A stretch of DNA of 64,000 bases from Nocardioides exalbidus (lineage in GTDB: Bacteria > Actinomycetota > Actinomycetes > Propionibacteriales > Nocardioidaceae). The stretch is from positions 3,100,001-3,164,000 of the forward strand of contig NZ_FNRT01000002.1 in NCBI RefSeq assembly GCF_900105585.1. The letters run 5' to 3'. The position numbers and the translations under genes are program-made. Below are positions 17,005 to 27,714 of this stretch, piece by piece (within the stretch, counting starts at the first letter, position 1; every line of letters begins with the position of its first letter). The notes under the pieces are model-generated. The model saw nothing but the letters and a program-made list of their open reading frames with translations, was not told where the DNA came from and did no database searches.

Positions 17005-17060
17005 GCGGACACACCCGGCGGAGGGGGTGACGCGGCGCTCGTCGTGTGGTCGCATGTGCC

Positions 17061-18605
17061 ATGCGCATCCGGTCGCCCCGCTCCCTCGTCGTCGCCACGG
17101 CCCTGTCCCTCGGCGCCGCTCTCCTCGCCACGCCCCTCGTCACGTCCGCGGTAGCCGGCGCCGCCGAGACGTCCGCGCCGACGCAGTTCCGGGCGGAGCC
17201 GATCGACTGGGGGCGGTGCAAGGACGCGTTCCTGCGCCAGTCCGGCGCGAAGTGCGGCCTGCTCACCGTCCCGCTCGACCATGCCGTGCCGGACGGCCCG
17301 ACGATCCAGCTGGCGGTCTCCCGTGTCGCGCACAAGGGATCGACCTACCGGGGCGTGATGTTCACCAACCCGGGCGGCCCGGGCGGCGCAGGCACCTACC
17401 TCGCCGCCTACGGCCAGTTCGTGCCGGGCAAGGTCGGCCGCAGCTACGACTGGATCGGCGTCGACCCGCGCGGCGTCGGCGACAGCCGCCCTGCGCTGTC
17501 GTGCGACAAGCGGATCGCCGAGATCGGCACGCGCCCGTCCTACTACCCGACGACCGACGCGATCCTCCAGGCCTGGCTGACCAAGAGCGAGCACTACGCC
17601 GCCGACTGCGGAGCGTCGGCCTCGGCCGCGCTCCTGCCGCACATGAAGACGACGGACACGGTCGCGGACTTCGAGGTGCTCCGCGCAGCACTGGGCGCGG
17701 AGAAGGCGAGCTTCTACGGGTTCTCCTACGGCACCTACCTCGCGCAGGTCTACGCCACGTTGCACCCCGACCGCATCGACAAGCTCGTCCTCGACGGCGT
17801 GATCGACCCGCGCGGCATCTGGTTCGACTCGCAGCAGGAGCAGAACCGGGCGTTCGAGAAGGCAATGGGCCAGTTCTGGCGGTGGACGGCCCGAGCCCAC
17901 CGGACCTACCGGCTCGGGTCCACCGGCGCGAAGGTCGAGAAGACCTACTACCGCATCGTGAAGAAGCTGACGAAGAAGCCGGTCAACGGCGTGAGCGGCC
18001 CCGAGGTCGCCGACCTGACGCTCTCGGCGGGCTACGGGCGCTACTCGTGGCCCGACGTCGCGTCCATGCTCTCCGAGGTGGTGACCAAGGGGACCGCGCG
18101 GAAGCTCCGCAAGGAGTACACCTCCAGCTACCCCACGGTCCGCGACGGGGACAACGGCTACGCCGCCTACCTCGCGACCGTCTGCACCGACGCCCCGTGG
18201 CCGACCGACCTCGACGCCCTGCTCGCCGACTACACGCGGCAGGACCGCACGCGACACTTCCTGGCCTGGCCCAACGCCTGGTACAACGGCCCGTGCCGCA
18301 CCTGGCCCGCGTCGCCCGGCACGCCTGTCGACATCGCGGCGTCCGACCAGCAGGCGCTCCTGATCAGCGAGACCTTCGACGGTGCCACCCCCTTCGCGGG
18401 AGCACTGGACGTACGCCGTCGCTGGCGCGGCGCGTCGCTGATCGAGGGCGTCGGCGGCACGACGCACGCCGGCAGCCTGAGCGGGGTCGGCTGCGTCGAC
18501 AACCGGATCGCCTCCTACCTCGCGACCGGGAAGCTGCCGAAGCGCCGCTCCGGCGACCGGTCCGACGTGAGGTGCCCGGCGATCCCTGCTCCGAATCCCG
18601 GGTGA
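17061..18605 (+). CDS. Secreted alpha/beta hydrolase, tripeptidyl-aminopeptidase family
   Basis: The 514-residue exported protein has a cleavable signal peptide (about 1-35, ending near TSAVAGAAE) and an alpha/beta hydrolase fold with the nucleophile elbow GFSYG. Oxyanion-region motifs (NPGGPGGAG and DPRGVGDS) match the SlpD/SlpE and Tap peptidases of streptomycetes. The C-terminal TAP-like domain (GDATPFAGALDVRRRW-like region) carries the predicted catalytic His near GTTHAG. It should trim peptides outside the cell. ATG 17061 is chosen because the GTG at 17046 adds five residues that do not belong to a signal peptide. Confidence 0.9.
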   Translation: MRIRSPRSLVVATALSLGAALLATPLVTSAVAGAAETSAPTQFRAEPIDWGRCKDAFLRQSGAKCGLLTVPLDHAVPDGPTIQLAVSRVAHKGSTYRGVMFTNPGGPGGAGTYLAAYGQFVPGKVGRSYDWIGVDPRGVGDSRPALSCDKRIAEIGTRPSYYPTTDAILQAWLTKSEHYAADCGASASAALLPHMKTTDTVADFEVLRAALGAEKASFYGFSYGTYLAQVYATLHPDRIDKLVLDGVIDPRGIWFDSQQEQNRAFEKAMGQFWRWTARAHRTYRLGSTGAKVEKTYYRIVKKLTKKPVNGVSGPEVADLTLSAGYGRYSWPDVASMLSEVVTKGTARKLRKEYTSSYPTVRDGDNGYAAYLATVCTDAPWPTDLDALLADYTRQDRTRHFLAWPNAWYNGPCRTWPASPGTPVDIAASDQQALLISETFDGATPFAGALDVRRRWRGASLIEGVGGTTHAGSLSGVGCVDNRIASYLATGKLPKRRSGDRSDVRCPAIPAPNPG

Positions 18606-18611
18606 GCCGGA

Positions 18612-18646
18612 CCGGGTGGGGTCAGGCCGGGTGGGGTCAGGCCGGG
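18612..18646 (+). repeat. Short tandem repeat, 15-nt unit, 2.3 copies
   Basis: CCGGGTGGGGTCAGG occurs at 18612-18626 and 18627-18641, and a third partial copy begins at 18642. It fills the gap between two convergent genes and covers the last codons of the leftward lipoprotein gene. Confidence 0.8.
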
Positions 18647-19464
18647 ACCCAGCAGATGCCGTAGCGCTGGCCCGCGTCCCACTGCTCCTGGGTCGGGCTC
18701 TCCTGCGACCACGTGAAGTCGAGCGGGTCGTCGGCGCCGGCGCGCGCCGCGTCGCGGCAGGTCGCCTCCATCCGGTCGGCGATGGCCGCGTCCTTCGGCA
18801 GCACCTTGCCGGGGATGTCGACGGTGGTCGTCGCGCGCCACGTGTGCGTCGACCCGCAGGTGACGCGCCGGAAGGCCCTCGTCCCGGGGGCCGCGGTGGC
18901 ACACATGGTGATGGCCGGCGCCTCGCCCCAACCCTTCGTCTGCTTCGGCAGCCGCATCAGCTGGCGCGGCGAGGCGACGACGACCACGTCGCAGCGGAAC
19001 CAGTCCGCCCCTGCCGCCGCGCGGTTCACGCTCGGGGTGAACCAGACGGCCTGCGCCATGCTCAGCCTCAGCTCCAGCGGCGTACGGGCGAGGTGGCGGG
19101 GGAGCCGCGACGTGCAGGCCGTGCGGGCCTGGCGCTGCGCGGCGCGGGAGTCGGGTCGGCGCACGTGGCCTGCCTCGGTGGTCAGGTCGAGCCGGCCCAC
19201 GAAGTAGGTCTGCGCGGTGTGCGGACGCCCGCACCTCACCGGCGCGGTGCGGCCGATGACCGCGATGGCCTGCCGGAAGGACAGGTCGTGGCACTCGCCG
19301 ACCTTCGGCGTCGGGCCCGGGTCGGGCGGGACCGTCTCGGTGGGAGTCGGTGTCGTGACCGGCGGCTCGTCCGGCCCGGACGTGGACCCGGTGCACGCGG
19401 TGAGCGCGAGCAGCAGCGCGACGACGGCTGCGACGGCTGCGACGACCTTGGGCACGGGGGTCAT
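18637..19464 (-). CDS. Septum-formation-domain lipoprotein
   Basis: The 275-residue protein has a signal peptide with lipobox LALTAC and a Thr/Pro-rich linker (20-45). Two repeats of a Cys-containing module follow (VGECHDL...VRCGRPHTAQTYFVG, then MCATAAP...VTCGSTHTWRAT). These fit the septum formation domain often found in actinobacterial lipoproteins. Function is unknown and the family name is not strong evidence of a division role. ATG 19464 lies 5 nt after the stop of the upstream flavodoxin gene, and a GTG at 19476 would overlap that gene, so the two form an operon. Confidence 0.82.
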   Translation of the reverse strand: MTPVPKVVAAVAAVVALLLALTACTGSTSGPDEPPVTTPTPTETVPPDPGPTPKVGECHDLSFRQAIAVIGRTAPVRCGRPHTAQTYFVGRLDLTTEAGHVRRPDSRAAQRQARTACTSRLPRHLARTPLELRLSMAQAVWFTPSVNRAAAGADWFRCDVVVVASPRQLMRLPKQTKGWGEAPAITMCATAAPGTRAFRRVTCGSTHTWRATTTVDIPGKVLPKDAAIADRMEATCRDAARAGADDPLDFTWSQESPTQEQWDAGQRYGICWVPA

Positions 19465-19468
19465 CCCA

Positions 19469-19957
19469 TCACCCACCCATCACCAGGGCCGCCAGCGTCC
19501 CGCCGAGGTCGTACGCCGACTCCCGGTCCGCGGCGCCGACCTCGCCCGTCACCTCGAGGACCGGCGCCGCCTGGCGCCAGGGCAGGGCACCGACGATCGA
19601 CTGCACCGATCGCACGGCGCCGGTCGTGTCGTAGCGGCCGTGGACGTAGAGGCCGAACGGCTTCCGGCCGCCCTCCGCGCTGGCGGCCGACCCGTCCTCG
19701 GACAGTGCGCCGCCGGCGGCCAGGAAGGTCGAGTCGAAGAAGTGCTTGAGCGCGCCGCTCATGTAGCCGAAGTTGGCCGGGGTGCCGAGGACGAAGCCGT
19801 CGGCGGCGAGCACGTCGTCGGCCGTCGCCTCGAGCGCCGGACGGACGACGACCTCCACGTCCTCGATCGCGTCGTCGGACGCGCCCGCGACCACCGCGTC
19901 GGTCAGGACGGCGACCGACGGGGTGGGGGAGTGGTGCACCACCAACAAACTGGGCAT
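19469..19957 (-). CDS. Flavodoxin-fold NAD(P)H-dependent reductase
   Basis: The 162-residue flavodoxin-like protein contains the FMN-site pattern GTPANFGYMSGALKHFFD (about 58-75) typical of NADPH-dependent FMN reductase and WrbA-like proteins. It probably reduces quinones, flavins or nitro compounds in the cytosol. It is first gene of a two-gene leftward operon with the lipoprotein and diverges from a methyltransferase gene. The shared upstream region contains the inverted repeat AACGTC-N9-GACGTT at 19980-20000. Confidence 0.82.
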   Translation of the reverse strand: MPSLLVVHHSPTPSVAVLTDAVVAGASDDAIEDVEVVVRPALEATADDVLAADGFVLGTPANFGYMSGALKHFFDSTFLAAGGALSEDGSAASAEGGRKPFGLYVHGRYDTTGAVRSVQSIVGALPWRQAAPVLEVTGEVGAADRESAYDLGGTLAALVMGG

Positions 19958-19992
19958 GACGAGAGCCTACGAGGCGCGTAACGTCGCGAGAC

Positions 19993-20751
19993 GTGACGTT
20001 CGAGGTGGCAGGTGACGCGTACGACCGGTTCATGGGCCGGTACTCCCGGCCCCTCGCCCTCGCCCTCGTGGACTGGCTCGGCCCCGACCCCGGCAGCCGG
20101 GTGGTCGACGTCGGCTGCGGACCCGGCGCCCTGACCGGCGTCCTGGTCGACCGGCTGGGCGCCGAGCACGTCGCGGCGGCCGACCCCACGGCGCCGTTCG
20201 TCGAGGCGTGCCGCGAGCGGAACCCCGGGGTCGACGTGCGCCGGGCACCGGCGGAGGACCTGCCGTTCGACGACGGCTCGTTCGACGTCGCGGCAGCCAA
20301 CCTGGTCGTGCACTTCATGGCGGACCCCGTCGCGGGCCTCACCGAGATGGCCCGCGTGACCAGGTCTGGCGGCCAGGTCGCCGCGACGGTGTGGGACATC
20401 CACGGGCGACGCACGCCCATGGAGCCGGTCTGGCGCGGACTCGACGTGGTCGATCCCACGCGGCCGGACGAGGGCGTGTCGGCGGGCGCGCGCCGGGGCG
20501 CCACCGACGAGCTGATGGCGCGTGCCGGGCTCCGCGACGTGTCGGGCACCGAGCTCGCGGTGACGGTCACCCACCCGAGCTTCGAGGAGTGGTGGGAGCC
20601 CTACCTCCACGGAGTCGGTCCGGTCGGCGACGCCGTGGCCGCGCTCGACGACCGGCGCCGCGCCCAGCTGGAGGAGGTCCTCCGCGACGACCTCGGCGAC
20701 GGTCCGTTCGAGCTGACCGCGGTCGCGTTCGCCGTCCACGGGCGGGTCTGA
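19993..20751 (+). CDS. Class I SAM-dependent methyltransferase
   Basis: The 252-residue methyltransferase has SAM motif I VVDVGCGPGALTG (about 37-49), an acidic residue after strand 2 (AAADPT) and motif GSFDVAAANLVVHFMAD, all of the UbiE/Methyltransf_11 type. The substrate is unknown. It starts with GTG 19993, 36 nt from the divergent flavodoxin gene. It is a single gene; leuA follows after a 190-nt regulatory region. Confidence 0.88.
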   Translation: MTFEVAGDAYDRFMGRYSRPLALALVDWLGPDPGSRVVDVGCGPGALTGVLVDRLGAEHVAAADPTAPFVEACRERNPGVDVRRAPAEDLPFDDGSFDVAAANLVVHFMADPVAGLTEMARVTRSGGQVAATVWDIHGRRTPMEPVWRGLDVVDPTRPDEGVSAGARRGATDELMARAGLRDVSGTELAVTVTHPSFEEWWEPYLHGVGPVGDAVAALDDRRRAQLEEVLRDDLGDGPFELTAVAFAVHGRV

Positions 20752-20799
20752 GCCGTCTCACTTCGCGGGAGCGGCGGCGCGAGCGGCCCGGCCGGGGGC

Positions 20800-20805
20800 T
20801 ACTCT
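20800..20805 (+). promoter_or_regulatory. -10 element of the leuA leader promoter (candidate)
   Basis: TACTCT ends 9 nt before the ATG of the leader peptide, so the leader RNA would start almost at the first codon. Confidence 0.5.
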
Positions 20806-20814
20806 GGTCCCGTC

Positions 20815-22675
<1,861 letters not shown>

Positions 22676-22688
22676 CTACATTCGGGTC

Positions 22689-23552
22689 ATGCTGGTCAGC
22701 GAGCGCATCGGGCAGTTCTTCGTCGAGTCCGACGGCGGACGGGACCGGCTCGAGTACACCGAGTACGGCTCGGGCGACGAGTGGGTCGTGCTGCTGCACG
22801 GCCTGCTCATGCCCCGCCGGATGCACCAGCCGCTCGCACGGGCGATGGCCGCGCAGGGCCTGCACGTCGTCACCCTCGACCTGCTCGGGCACGGCCGCTC
22901 CGACCAGCCTGCGGACCCGCTCGTCTACTCGATGACCTCGTTCGGCGAGCAGGTCGTGGCGCTGCTCGACCACCTCGGCGCCGAGCAGGCCGTGATCGGT
23001 GGCACCTCGCTCGGCGCCAACGTGTCACTGGAGGTCGCGGTCCTCGCGCCCGAGCGGGTCAAGGGCCTCGTCGTCGAGATGCCGGTGCTGGACAACGCGC
23101 TCGTCGCCGGGCTGCTGGCGTTCGTCCCGATCATGCTGGCCGCGCGCTACCTCCCCTTCACCGCCAACACGCTGCAGAAGGCGTCGAGGTCCGTGCCGCG
23201 GGGACTCGTGCCGTTCTGGGCGGGCGTCGCGCTCGACACCGTCGACCACCGCGCCGACTCGGTCGCCGCGGTGCTGCACGGCGTGATCTACGGCCGGCTC
23301 GCGCCGTCGTCGAGCCAGCGACGCGCGATCCGCGCACCCGTGCTCCTGGTCGGTCACCCGGTCGACCCGATCCACCCGTTCGTCGACGCCGACATGCTCG
23401 CCGCCGAGCTGCCCGACGTGCGGTTCGAGCGGGCCACGTCGATCCTCGAGTGGCGCACGCGCCCCGAACGGCTGACCCGGGCGGCCGCCGACTTCGCCCG
23501 CGAGTGCTGGGCGGCACCCACCCCGCGCCGAGCACGCACGCGGAAACGCTGA
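22689..23552 (+). CDS. Alpha/beta hydrolase
   Basis: The 287-residue hydrolase has an oxyanion motif LLHGLLM (about 36-42), the nucleophile elbow GGTSLG (about 102-107), an Asp in HPVDPIHPF and no signal peptide. The final His is less clear. The substrate is unknown. TACATT at 22677-22682 lies 6 nt before ATG 22689, so it probably has its own leaderless promoter despite sitting 13 nt after leuA. Confidence 0.85.
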   Translation: MLVSERIGQFFVESDGGRDRLEYTEYGSGDEWVVLLHGLLMPRRMHQPLARAMAAQGLHVVTLDLLGHGRSDQPADPLVYSMTSFGEQVVALLDHLGAEQAVIGGTSLGANVSLEVAVLAPERVKGLVVEMPVLDNALVAGLLAFVPIMLAARYLPFTANTLQKASRSVPRGLVPFWAGVALDTVDHRADSVAAVLHGVIYGRLAPSSSQRRAIRAPVLLVGHPVDPIHPFVDADMLAAELPDVRFERATSILEWRTRPERLTRAAADFARECWAAPTPRRARTRKR

Positions 23553-23595
23553 CGTCGTACGCTGTTCGCGGGGGTCGGTGGGGGAGGATGTGCAC

Positions 23596-24324
23596 GTGCC
23601 CCTCTACCGCGACGAGGCGGTCGTGCTGCGCACCCACAAGCTGGGCGAGGCCGACCGCATCATCACCCTGCTGACGCGTCAGCACGGGCGGGTGCGCGCC
23701 GTCGCCAAGGGAGTGAGGCGTACGACGTCGCGCTGGGGCTCGCGGCTGGAGCCGTTCACCCACGTGGACCTGCAGCTGGCCGATGGCCGCAGCCTGGACG
23801 TGATCACCCAGGCCGAGACCCTCGACCCGTTCCACGCGCGCCTCGGGCTCGACTACGACCGCTACACCGCCGGCACGGTGATGCTCGAGACCGCCGAGCG
23901 GCTCGTCACCGAGGAGAAGGAGCCGGCGGTCCAGCAGTTCCTGCTGCTCGTCGGCGGCCTCCGGGCGATGTCGGGCGCCGAGCACCCCGCCAAGCAGGTC
24001 CTCGACTCCTACCTGCTCCGCTCGCTGTCGGTCGCCGGCTACGCGCCGTCCTTCGACCACTGCGTGCAGTGCGGGGTGGAGGGTCCCCACCGGTTCTTCA
24101 ACCCGTCCGCGGGCGGCGTCATGTGCAGTGCCGACAAGCTGCCCGGCTCGGCGACGCCCGCGCAGGAGACGGTCCGGGTGCTCGGTGCGCTGCTCGTGGG
24201 CGACTGGCCCGTCGTGCACGCCGCCGACCCCCGCCACCTCCGCGAGGCGAGCACGCTGGTCTCGGCCTACCTCGCCTGGCACCTCGAGCGCGGGCTGCGC
24301 TCGATGGCCTACGTCGAGCGCTGA
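23596..24324 (+). CDS. recO: DNA repair protein RecO
   Basis: The 242-residue RecO begins with the OB fold (YRDEAVVLRTHKLGEADRI) and ends with the helical domain. It carries the Cys pair CVQCG and a later MC that resemble the zinc-binding site. It helps load RecA at gaps and anneals strands in the RecFOR pathway. GTG 23596 is chosen because the strong GGGGGAGGA ribosome binding site lies 8 nt upstream; the frame opens at GTG 23578, inside that site. Position matches Rv2362c next to uppS in mycobacteria. Confidence 0.94.
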   Translation: MPLYRDEAVVLRTHKLGEADRIITLLTRQHGRVRAVAKGVRRTTSRWGSRLEPFTHVDLQLADGRSLDVITQAETLDPFHARLGLDYDRYTAGTVMLETAERLVTEEKEPAVQQFLLLVGGLRAMSGAEHPAKQVLDSYLLRSLSVAGYAPSFDHCVQCGVEGPHRFFNPSAGGVMCSADKLPGSATPAQETVRVLGALLVGDWPVVHAADPRHLREASTLVSAYLAWHLERGLRSMAYVER

Positions 24325-24332
24325 GGCAACAA

Positions 24333-24351
24333 GACGCGCTCCCGGCGCGTC
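24333..24351 (+). terminator. Short hairpin after recO (possible terminator)
   Basis: GACGCGC (24333-24339) pairs with GCGCGTC (24345-24351) around a 5-nt loop. There is no U tract, so this is at best a weak or Rho-assisted terminator. Confidence 0.35.
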
Positions 24352-24404
24352 ATAGGGTGCGGAGGCGGCACATCTGCCGACCCCTGCTGACCACGGGAGC
24401 GCCC

Positions 24405-25583
24405 ATGACGGACGAGACCACGCCCACTCCCGCGTCGCCGACCCGTCGCAGCCGCCGGCGCACGGTACTCAAGGTCGTCCTCGTGAGCGCGCTGGTGCTC
24501 GCGCTCGTCACCGGCGTGGGCACCTGGCTCTTCGTGCGGCACCTCGACGGCAACATCGAGACGGGGTCGCTCGACGAGCTCGGTCCGGGACGTCCCGAGC
24601 GGCAGTACACCGGCAACGGCAAGCCGCTCAACATCCTCGTCATGGGGGACGACAGCCGTGCCGGGCCGGGCAACCGCATCGACGACGAGGCGGGAGCCGG
24701 CGGGTCCGACACCACGATCCTCGTGCACCTCTCCGCCGATCGCAGCCGGGCGTACGCCGTCTCCATCCCGCGCGACTCGATCGTCGACCGCCCGGCCTGC
24801 AACGGTGGTGAGTCCCCGGCGGCCACCGACGTGATGTGGAACGCGGCGTTCACCGTCGGCCAGGAGTTCTGCACGGCCGACCAGTTCGAGCAGATGACGG
24901 ACGTCCTGCTCGACCACTACGTGGTCGTCGACTTCAACGGCTTCGGCCAGATGGTCGACGCGGTCGACGGGGTCCCGGTGTGCGTGCCCTACGACATCGT
25001 CGACCGGGCCAACGGGATCTTCGTGCCGGCGGGCGACCCGTCCGTGCTCCGGGGCGACCAGGCGCTCGACTACTTCCGCGCGCGCTACGTCGGCGACCAG
25101 CTGGAGCAGAACGACATCTCCCGGATCCGCCGCCAGCAGGAGTTCATCGGAGCGCTCGTCCGGACGGTCCAGTCCGCCGGCACCCTGGCCCGGCCCGACC
25201 GGGTCGTCCGGTTCCTGAACGCGGCCACGAAGTCGCTGCGCACCGACGAGGAGCTCGGCTCGGTGACGCAGATCGCGCGGATCGCGCTGCAGCTGCAGGA
25301 CATCGGTCTCGACAAGGTGCAGTTCGTGACCCTGCCGACGGAGTACTACGACGTGGACTCCGACCTCAGCGGCAAGGTGTACTGGACCCCGGACGCCTTC
25401 CGGATCTGGGACCTCCTCAACCGCGACGAGGTGCTGCCCGCCAGCCTCATCGGTGACACGTCGGTCGATGCCGAGGGACCCAGGGGCGGGAAGGGCTCGG
25501 GTGGCGCGGGCTCGGGCGGGTCCTCGGGCGGATCGTCAGGCGGAGGTTCCGCGGACGAGCCGGTCTACGGCATCTGCGGGTGA
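24405..25583 (+). CDS. LCP (LytR-CpsA-Psr) family cell-wall glycopolymer ligase
   Basis: The 392-residue membrane protein has a basic cytoplasmic start, one transmembrane helix (about 22-44) and an extracellular LCP domain (about 75-280). Recognisable motifs are ILVMGDDSR, GGSDTTILVHLSADR, SIPRDSIVD and the Arg-rich QNDISRIRRQQEF that binds the polyprenyl pyrophosphate. LCP enzymes transfer wall polymers such as teichoic acid or arabinogalactan from lipid carriers to peptidoglycan. The C-terminus ends in a Gly/Ser-rich linker before VYGICG. The end overlaps the convergent DUF6326 gene by 48 nt. Confidence 0.93.
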   Translation: MTDETTPTPASPTRRSRRRTVLKVVLVSALVLALVTGVGTWLFVRHLDGNIETGSLDELGPGRPERQYTGNGKPLNILVMGDDSRAGPGNRIDDEAGAGGSDTTILVHLSADRSRAYAVSIPRDSIVDRPACNGGESPAATDVMWNAAFTVGQEFCTADQFEQMTDVLLDHYVVVDFNGFGQMVDAVDGVPVCVPYDIVDRANGIFVPAGDPSVLRGDQALDYFRARYVGDQLEQNDISRIRRQQEFIGALVRTVQSAGTLARPDRVVRFLNAATKSLRTDEELGSVTQIARIALQLQDIGLDKVQFVTLPTEYYDVDSDLSGKVYWTPDAFRIWDLLNRDEVLPASLIGDTSVDAEGPRGGKGSGGAGSGGSSGGSSGGGSADEPVYGICG

Positions 25584-26018
25584 CGCCGTCGCGGTGCGCG
25601 GCCAGGTCCAGGCGGAGCGTACGACGAACGCGAGGAGCGCGAGCTCGAGCACGATGCCGAGGCCGTAGAACAGCACCCAGGACTCGCCCACCACGTTGAA
25701 GACCGTGACCGGGACGTAGAGCGAGGCCACCACGATGTTCGCGGTGCGGCTCGCACCGGCCGGCAGCGCCGTCGACAGCACGACCATGAGGATGGGCACG
25801 GCCATGAGGGCGAGCGCCGAGGTGGAGAACGTCTGCGAGAGGTCGAACTCGAAGACCCGGCCGTCGAGGATCTCCCCGACGACGCCGGGCGTGAAGAAGT
25901 TGAGGATGTCCACGTAGGCGTAGAGGAACATGAAGCTCGTCCATGCGGCGGCGAGCTTGATCCTCACCGGGACCGGCTGGTCGTGCAGGGTGGTGGCGGT
26001 GGTCTGGTGTGTGCTCAT
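25536..26018 (-). CDS. DUF6326-like four-helix membrane protein
   Basis: The 160-residue protein has about four hydrophobic segments (near 22-40, 66-86, 92-112 and 118-138) and the opening pattern IKLAAAWTSFMFLYAYVD seen in DUF6326 membrane proteins. Function is unknown. ATG 26018 is taken because the longer frame starts in non-conserved sequence. Its last 16 codons are antisense to the end of the LCP gene. Confidence 0.75.
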   Translation of the reverse strand: MSTHQTTATTLHDQPVPVRIKLAAAWTSFMFLYAYVDILNFFTPGVVGEILDGRVFEFDLSQTFSTSALALMAVPILMVVLSTALPAGASRTANIVVASLYVPVTVFNVVGESWVLFYGLGIVLELALLAFVVRSAWTWPRTATASPADAVDRLVRGTSA

Positions 26019-26210
26019 GTCGGGCTCCGTCGTCGAGATGGGGTTCGGTGCCCTCACGATCGTCGAGCGCGCCCCTCGCGCGCCTCGGCCCTCAGGCCGG
26101 ACTCCCTCGGCCGTTCGGCCGAGGTGTCTCAGCTGCGTGTACGGGTCGGCTGCGACCGTGGCGTGCCTGTGGCCCCGCCGTCGTGGTGACTGGCGGGGTG
26201 TGGGGCTTGG

Positions 26211-27632
26211 TCATGGTCGTGCGGGCTCGACCGGGGTGGTGCCTGATCGGTCGCGTCTGAACTGGTGGCCGTGGGGTGAGGTCCATTCGAACACGCCGGG
26301 TTCGGTCATGGCGTAGCGCCAGGCGGTGAAGGTCTTGAGTCGGTGGTGGGAGCGGCACAGGCAGGCGAGGTTGTCGGACCGTGTGGGTCCGGGTTGTGGT
26401 CGGCCTTCGGCTTCGGCGTCGTGGTCGTACGGGCTGATGTGGTCGATGTCGCAGGCCCTGGCTGGCCTGGTGCAGTGGGGGAAGACGCAGGTGCGGTCGC
26501 GCAGGATCACTTGCTCGCGGATCCGGTCGGGGATCTCGTAGCCGGGTGCGGTGAGGTTCTGGTTGAGGTCGATGACCGGCTTCACGGTGATCGTGGTGCG
26601 GGAGTCGCCGCACCACGCCTGGAGCTGCTCGAGGAGCAGGAGCTTCTGGCGGTTCTCCATCCGTCCGGTGGGCCCGAAGACCGTGCCCTCGCTGGTGATG
26701 TCTGCGTCGAAGTGGGCGTGGAGGACCACCTCGCGGGCCGCCGGAAGGTTGGGGAGGTCGGGTCTCGATACGCCTCCTCGTTCCTCGTCGGCCACTCGAC
26801 CACCCGAAGAGAAGGCGGTGGCGGCGAGGTCGAGGGCGGTCTGGGTGCGGGCGAGGTTGCCGAGGGCCTTGGCGCGGCGGACGTCGAGGGTCTCGGTGGA
26901 GCCGAGGGCCTTCTGAGTCGCGGCGTCGTGGGCGAGGGTGTGGTCGAGGTCGATGCCGTCGGCGAGGTCGAGGTCGGCCTCGACGTGGATGGTGCCGGCG
27001 AAGTGCACGTCCTGGTCGTGCACGGTGACGTGCCGCGGGTCGACGTACAGGTAGCCGTCCTCCGGATCCGACGCGGGATCTGGTTGAGCAAGGTCGTAGC
27101 GCTTGATGGCTTCGGCGACGAGGCGGTCGAGCTGCGCGACACCGACCTTGCCGGCGACCGCACTGACTTGGTCGTCGACCCACCCAGCGGCCTCACGGGT
27201 CAGCGAAGGAACAGCGTGGATGGTCGCTTCGGCGACCGACCGGGCACGCCACGCGGGCACCGTGCCGGCGTGGACCTGGTGCCAGAGTCGGGGAAGGCGG
27301 TGGCGGAGCTCGAGGGCATGCCCGATGAGCTTCTTCGCAGCGGTCGACGAGATCCCGAGAACGGCGCCGAGCTCGGCGACACAGAACTCCGTCACCAACG
27401 GGCAGCCCTCGCCCGCGATCGGTTCCTCGTGCTCCGAGCCGGGGGTGGTGAAGGCGGCGGCGAGGTGGATCGACTCGGGTGGGTGGAGGTCGGCCCAGCG
27501 GGCGGCGAGGTCGAGCTGGTCGGCTGCTGCCTGGTCCTCGACGGCCTTGCGGTCGCGCAGGGCAGCGAGCAGGGCGAAGGCAGTGAGGTCGTCGACCCCT
27601 GCCTCGCGGACCGCTGCCAGTACTTCGCTCAT
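26211..27632 (-). CDS. DUF222 and HNH endonuclease domain protein
   Basis: The 473-residue protein belongs to the abundant actinobacterial DUF222-HNH family. A helical DUF222 region occupies about residues 20-330, and a C-terminal HNH nuclease motif is built from CVFPHCTRPARACDIDHISP and LACLCRSHHRLKT. These genes are often multicopy and associated with mobile DNA, but the biological role is uncertain. About residues 276-290 (RVADEERGGVSRPD) come from an inserted intergenic-type repeat at 26761-26803 that keeps the frame. ATG 27632 is chosen: the open frame continues to 28112, but only through repeats and antisense to uppS. Confidence 0.85.
   Translation of the reverse strand: MSEVLAAVREAGVDDLTAFALLAALRDRKAVEDQAAADQLDLAARWADLHPPESIHLAAAFTTPGSEHEEPIAGEGCPLVTEFCVAELGAVLGISSTAAKKLIGHALELRHRLPRLWHQVHAGTVPAWRARSVAEATIHAVPSLTREAAGWVDDQVSAVAGKVGVAQLDRLVAEAIKRYDLAQPDPASDPEDGYLYVDPRHVTVHDQDVHFAGTIHVEADLDLADGIDLDHTLAHDAATQKALGSTETLDVRRAKALGNLARTQTALDLAATAFSSGGRVADEERGGVSRPDLPNLPAAREVVLHAHFDADITSEGTVFGPTGRMENRQKLLLLEQLQAWCGDSRTTITVKPVIDLNQNLTAPGYEIPDRIREQVILRDRTCVFPHCTRPARACDIDHISPYDHDAEAEGRPQPGPTRSDNLACLCRSHHRLKTFTAWRYAMTEPGVFEWTSPHGHQFRRDRSGTTPVEPARP
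26761..26803. repeat. Dispersed intergenic-type repeat inserted in the HNH gene
   Basis: A 43-nt element begins GGTCTCGATACGC and ends CACTCGACCAC. It shares ends with the element at 27763-27799 (GGTTTCGACACGC ... CTCGACCA). Both resemble the dispersed GGTTTCGA...CTCGACCA repeats I associate with Nocardioides genomes. It lies in frame inside the HNH coding sequence. Confidence 0.65.
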
Positions 27633-27714
27633 GTGTTCGATTGTAGGCGGTGTGTCCGACAGTGGCCATGCTCGGAGGTGCGAGGTTCGGTCAAGGGATG
27701 ATCTGGTCTCGTGA

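Noticed and set aside
17046..17060. GTG start five codons upstream for the secreted hydrolase
   Set aside because: The ATG at 17061 gives a normal basic start to the signal peptide, and the GTG has no better ribosome binding site.
19980..20000. AACGTC-N9-GACGTT inverted repeat between the flavodoxin and methyltransferase genes as an operator
   Set aside because: It overlaps the methyltransferase start codon and is short. No regulator gene is nearby, so it is noted only in the gene entry.
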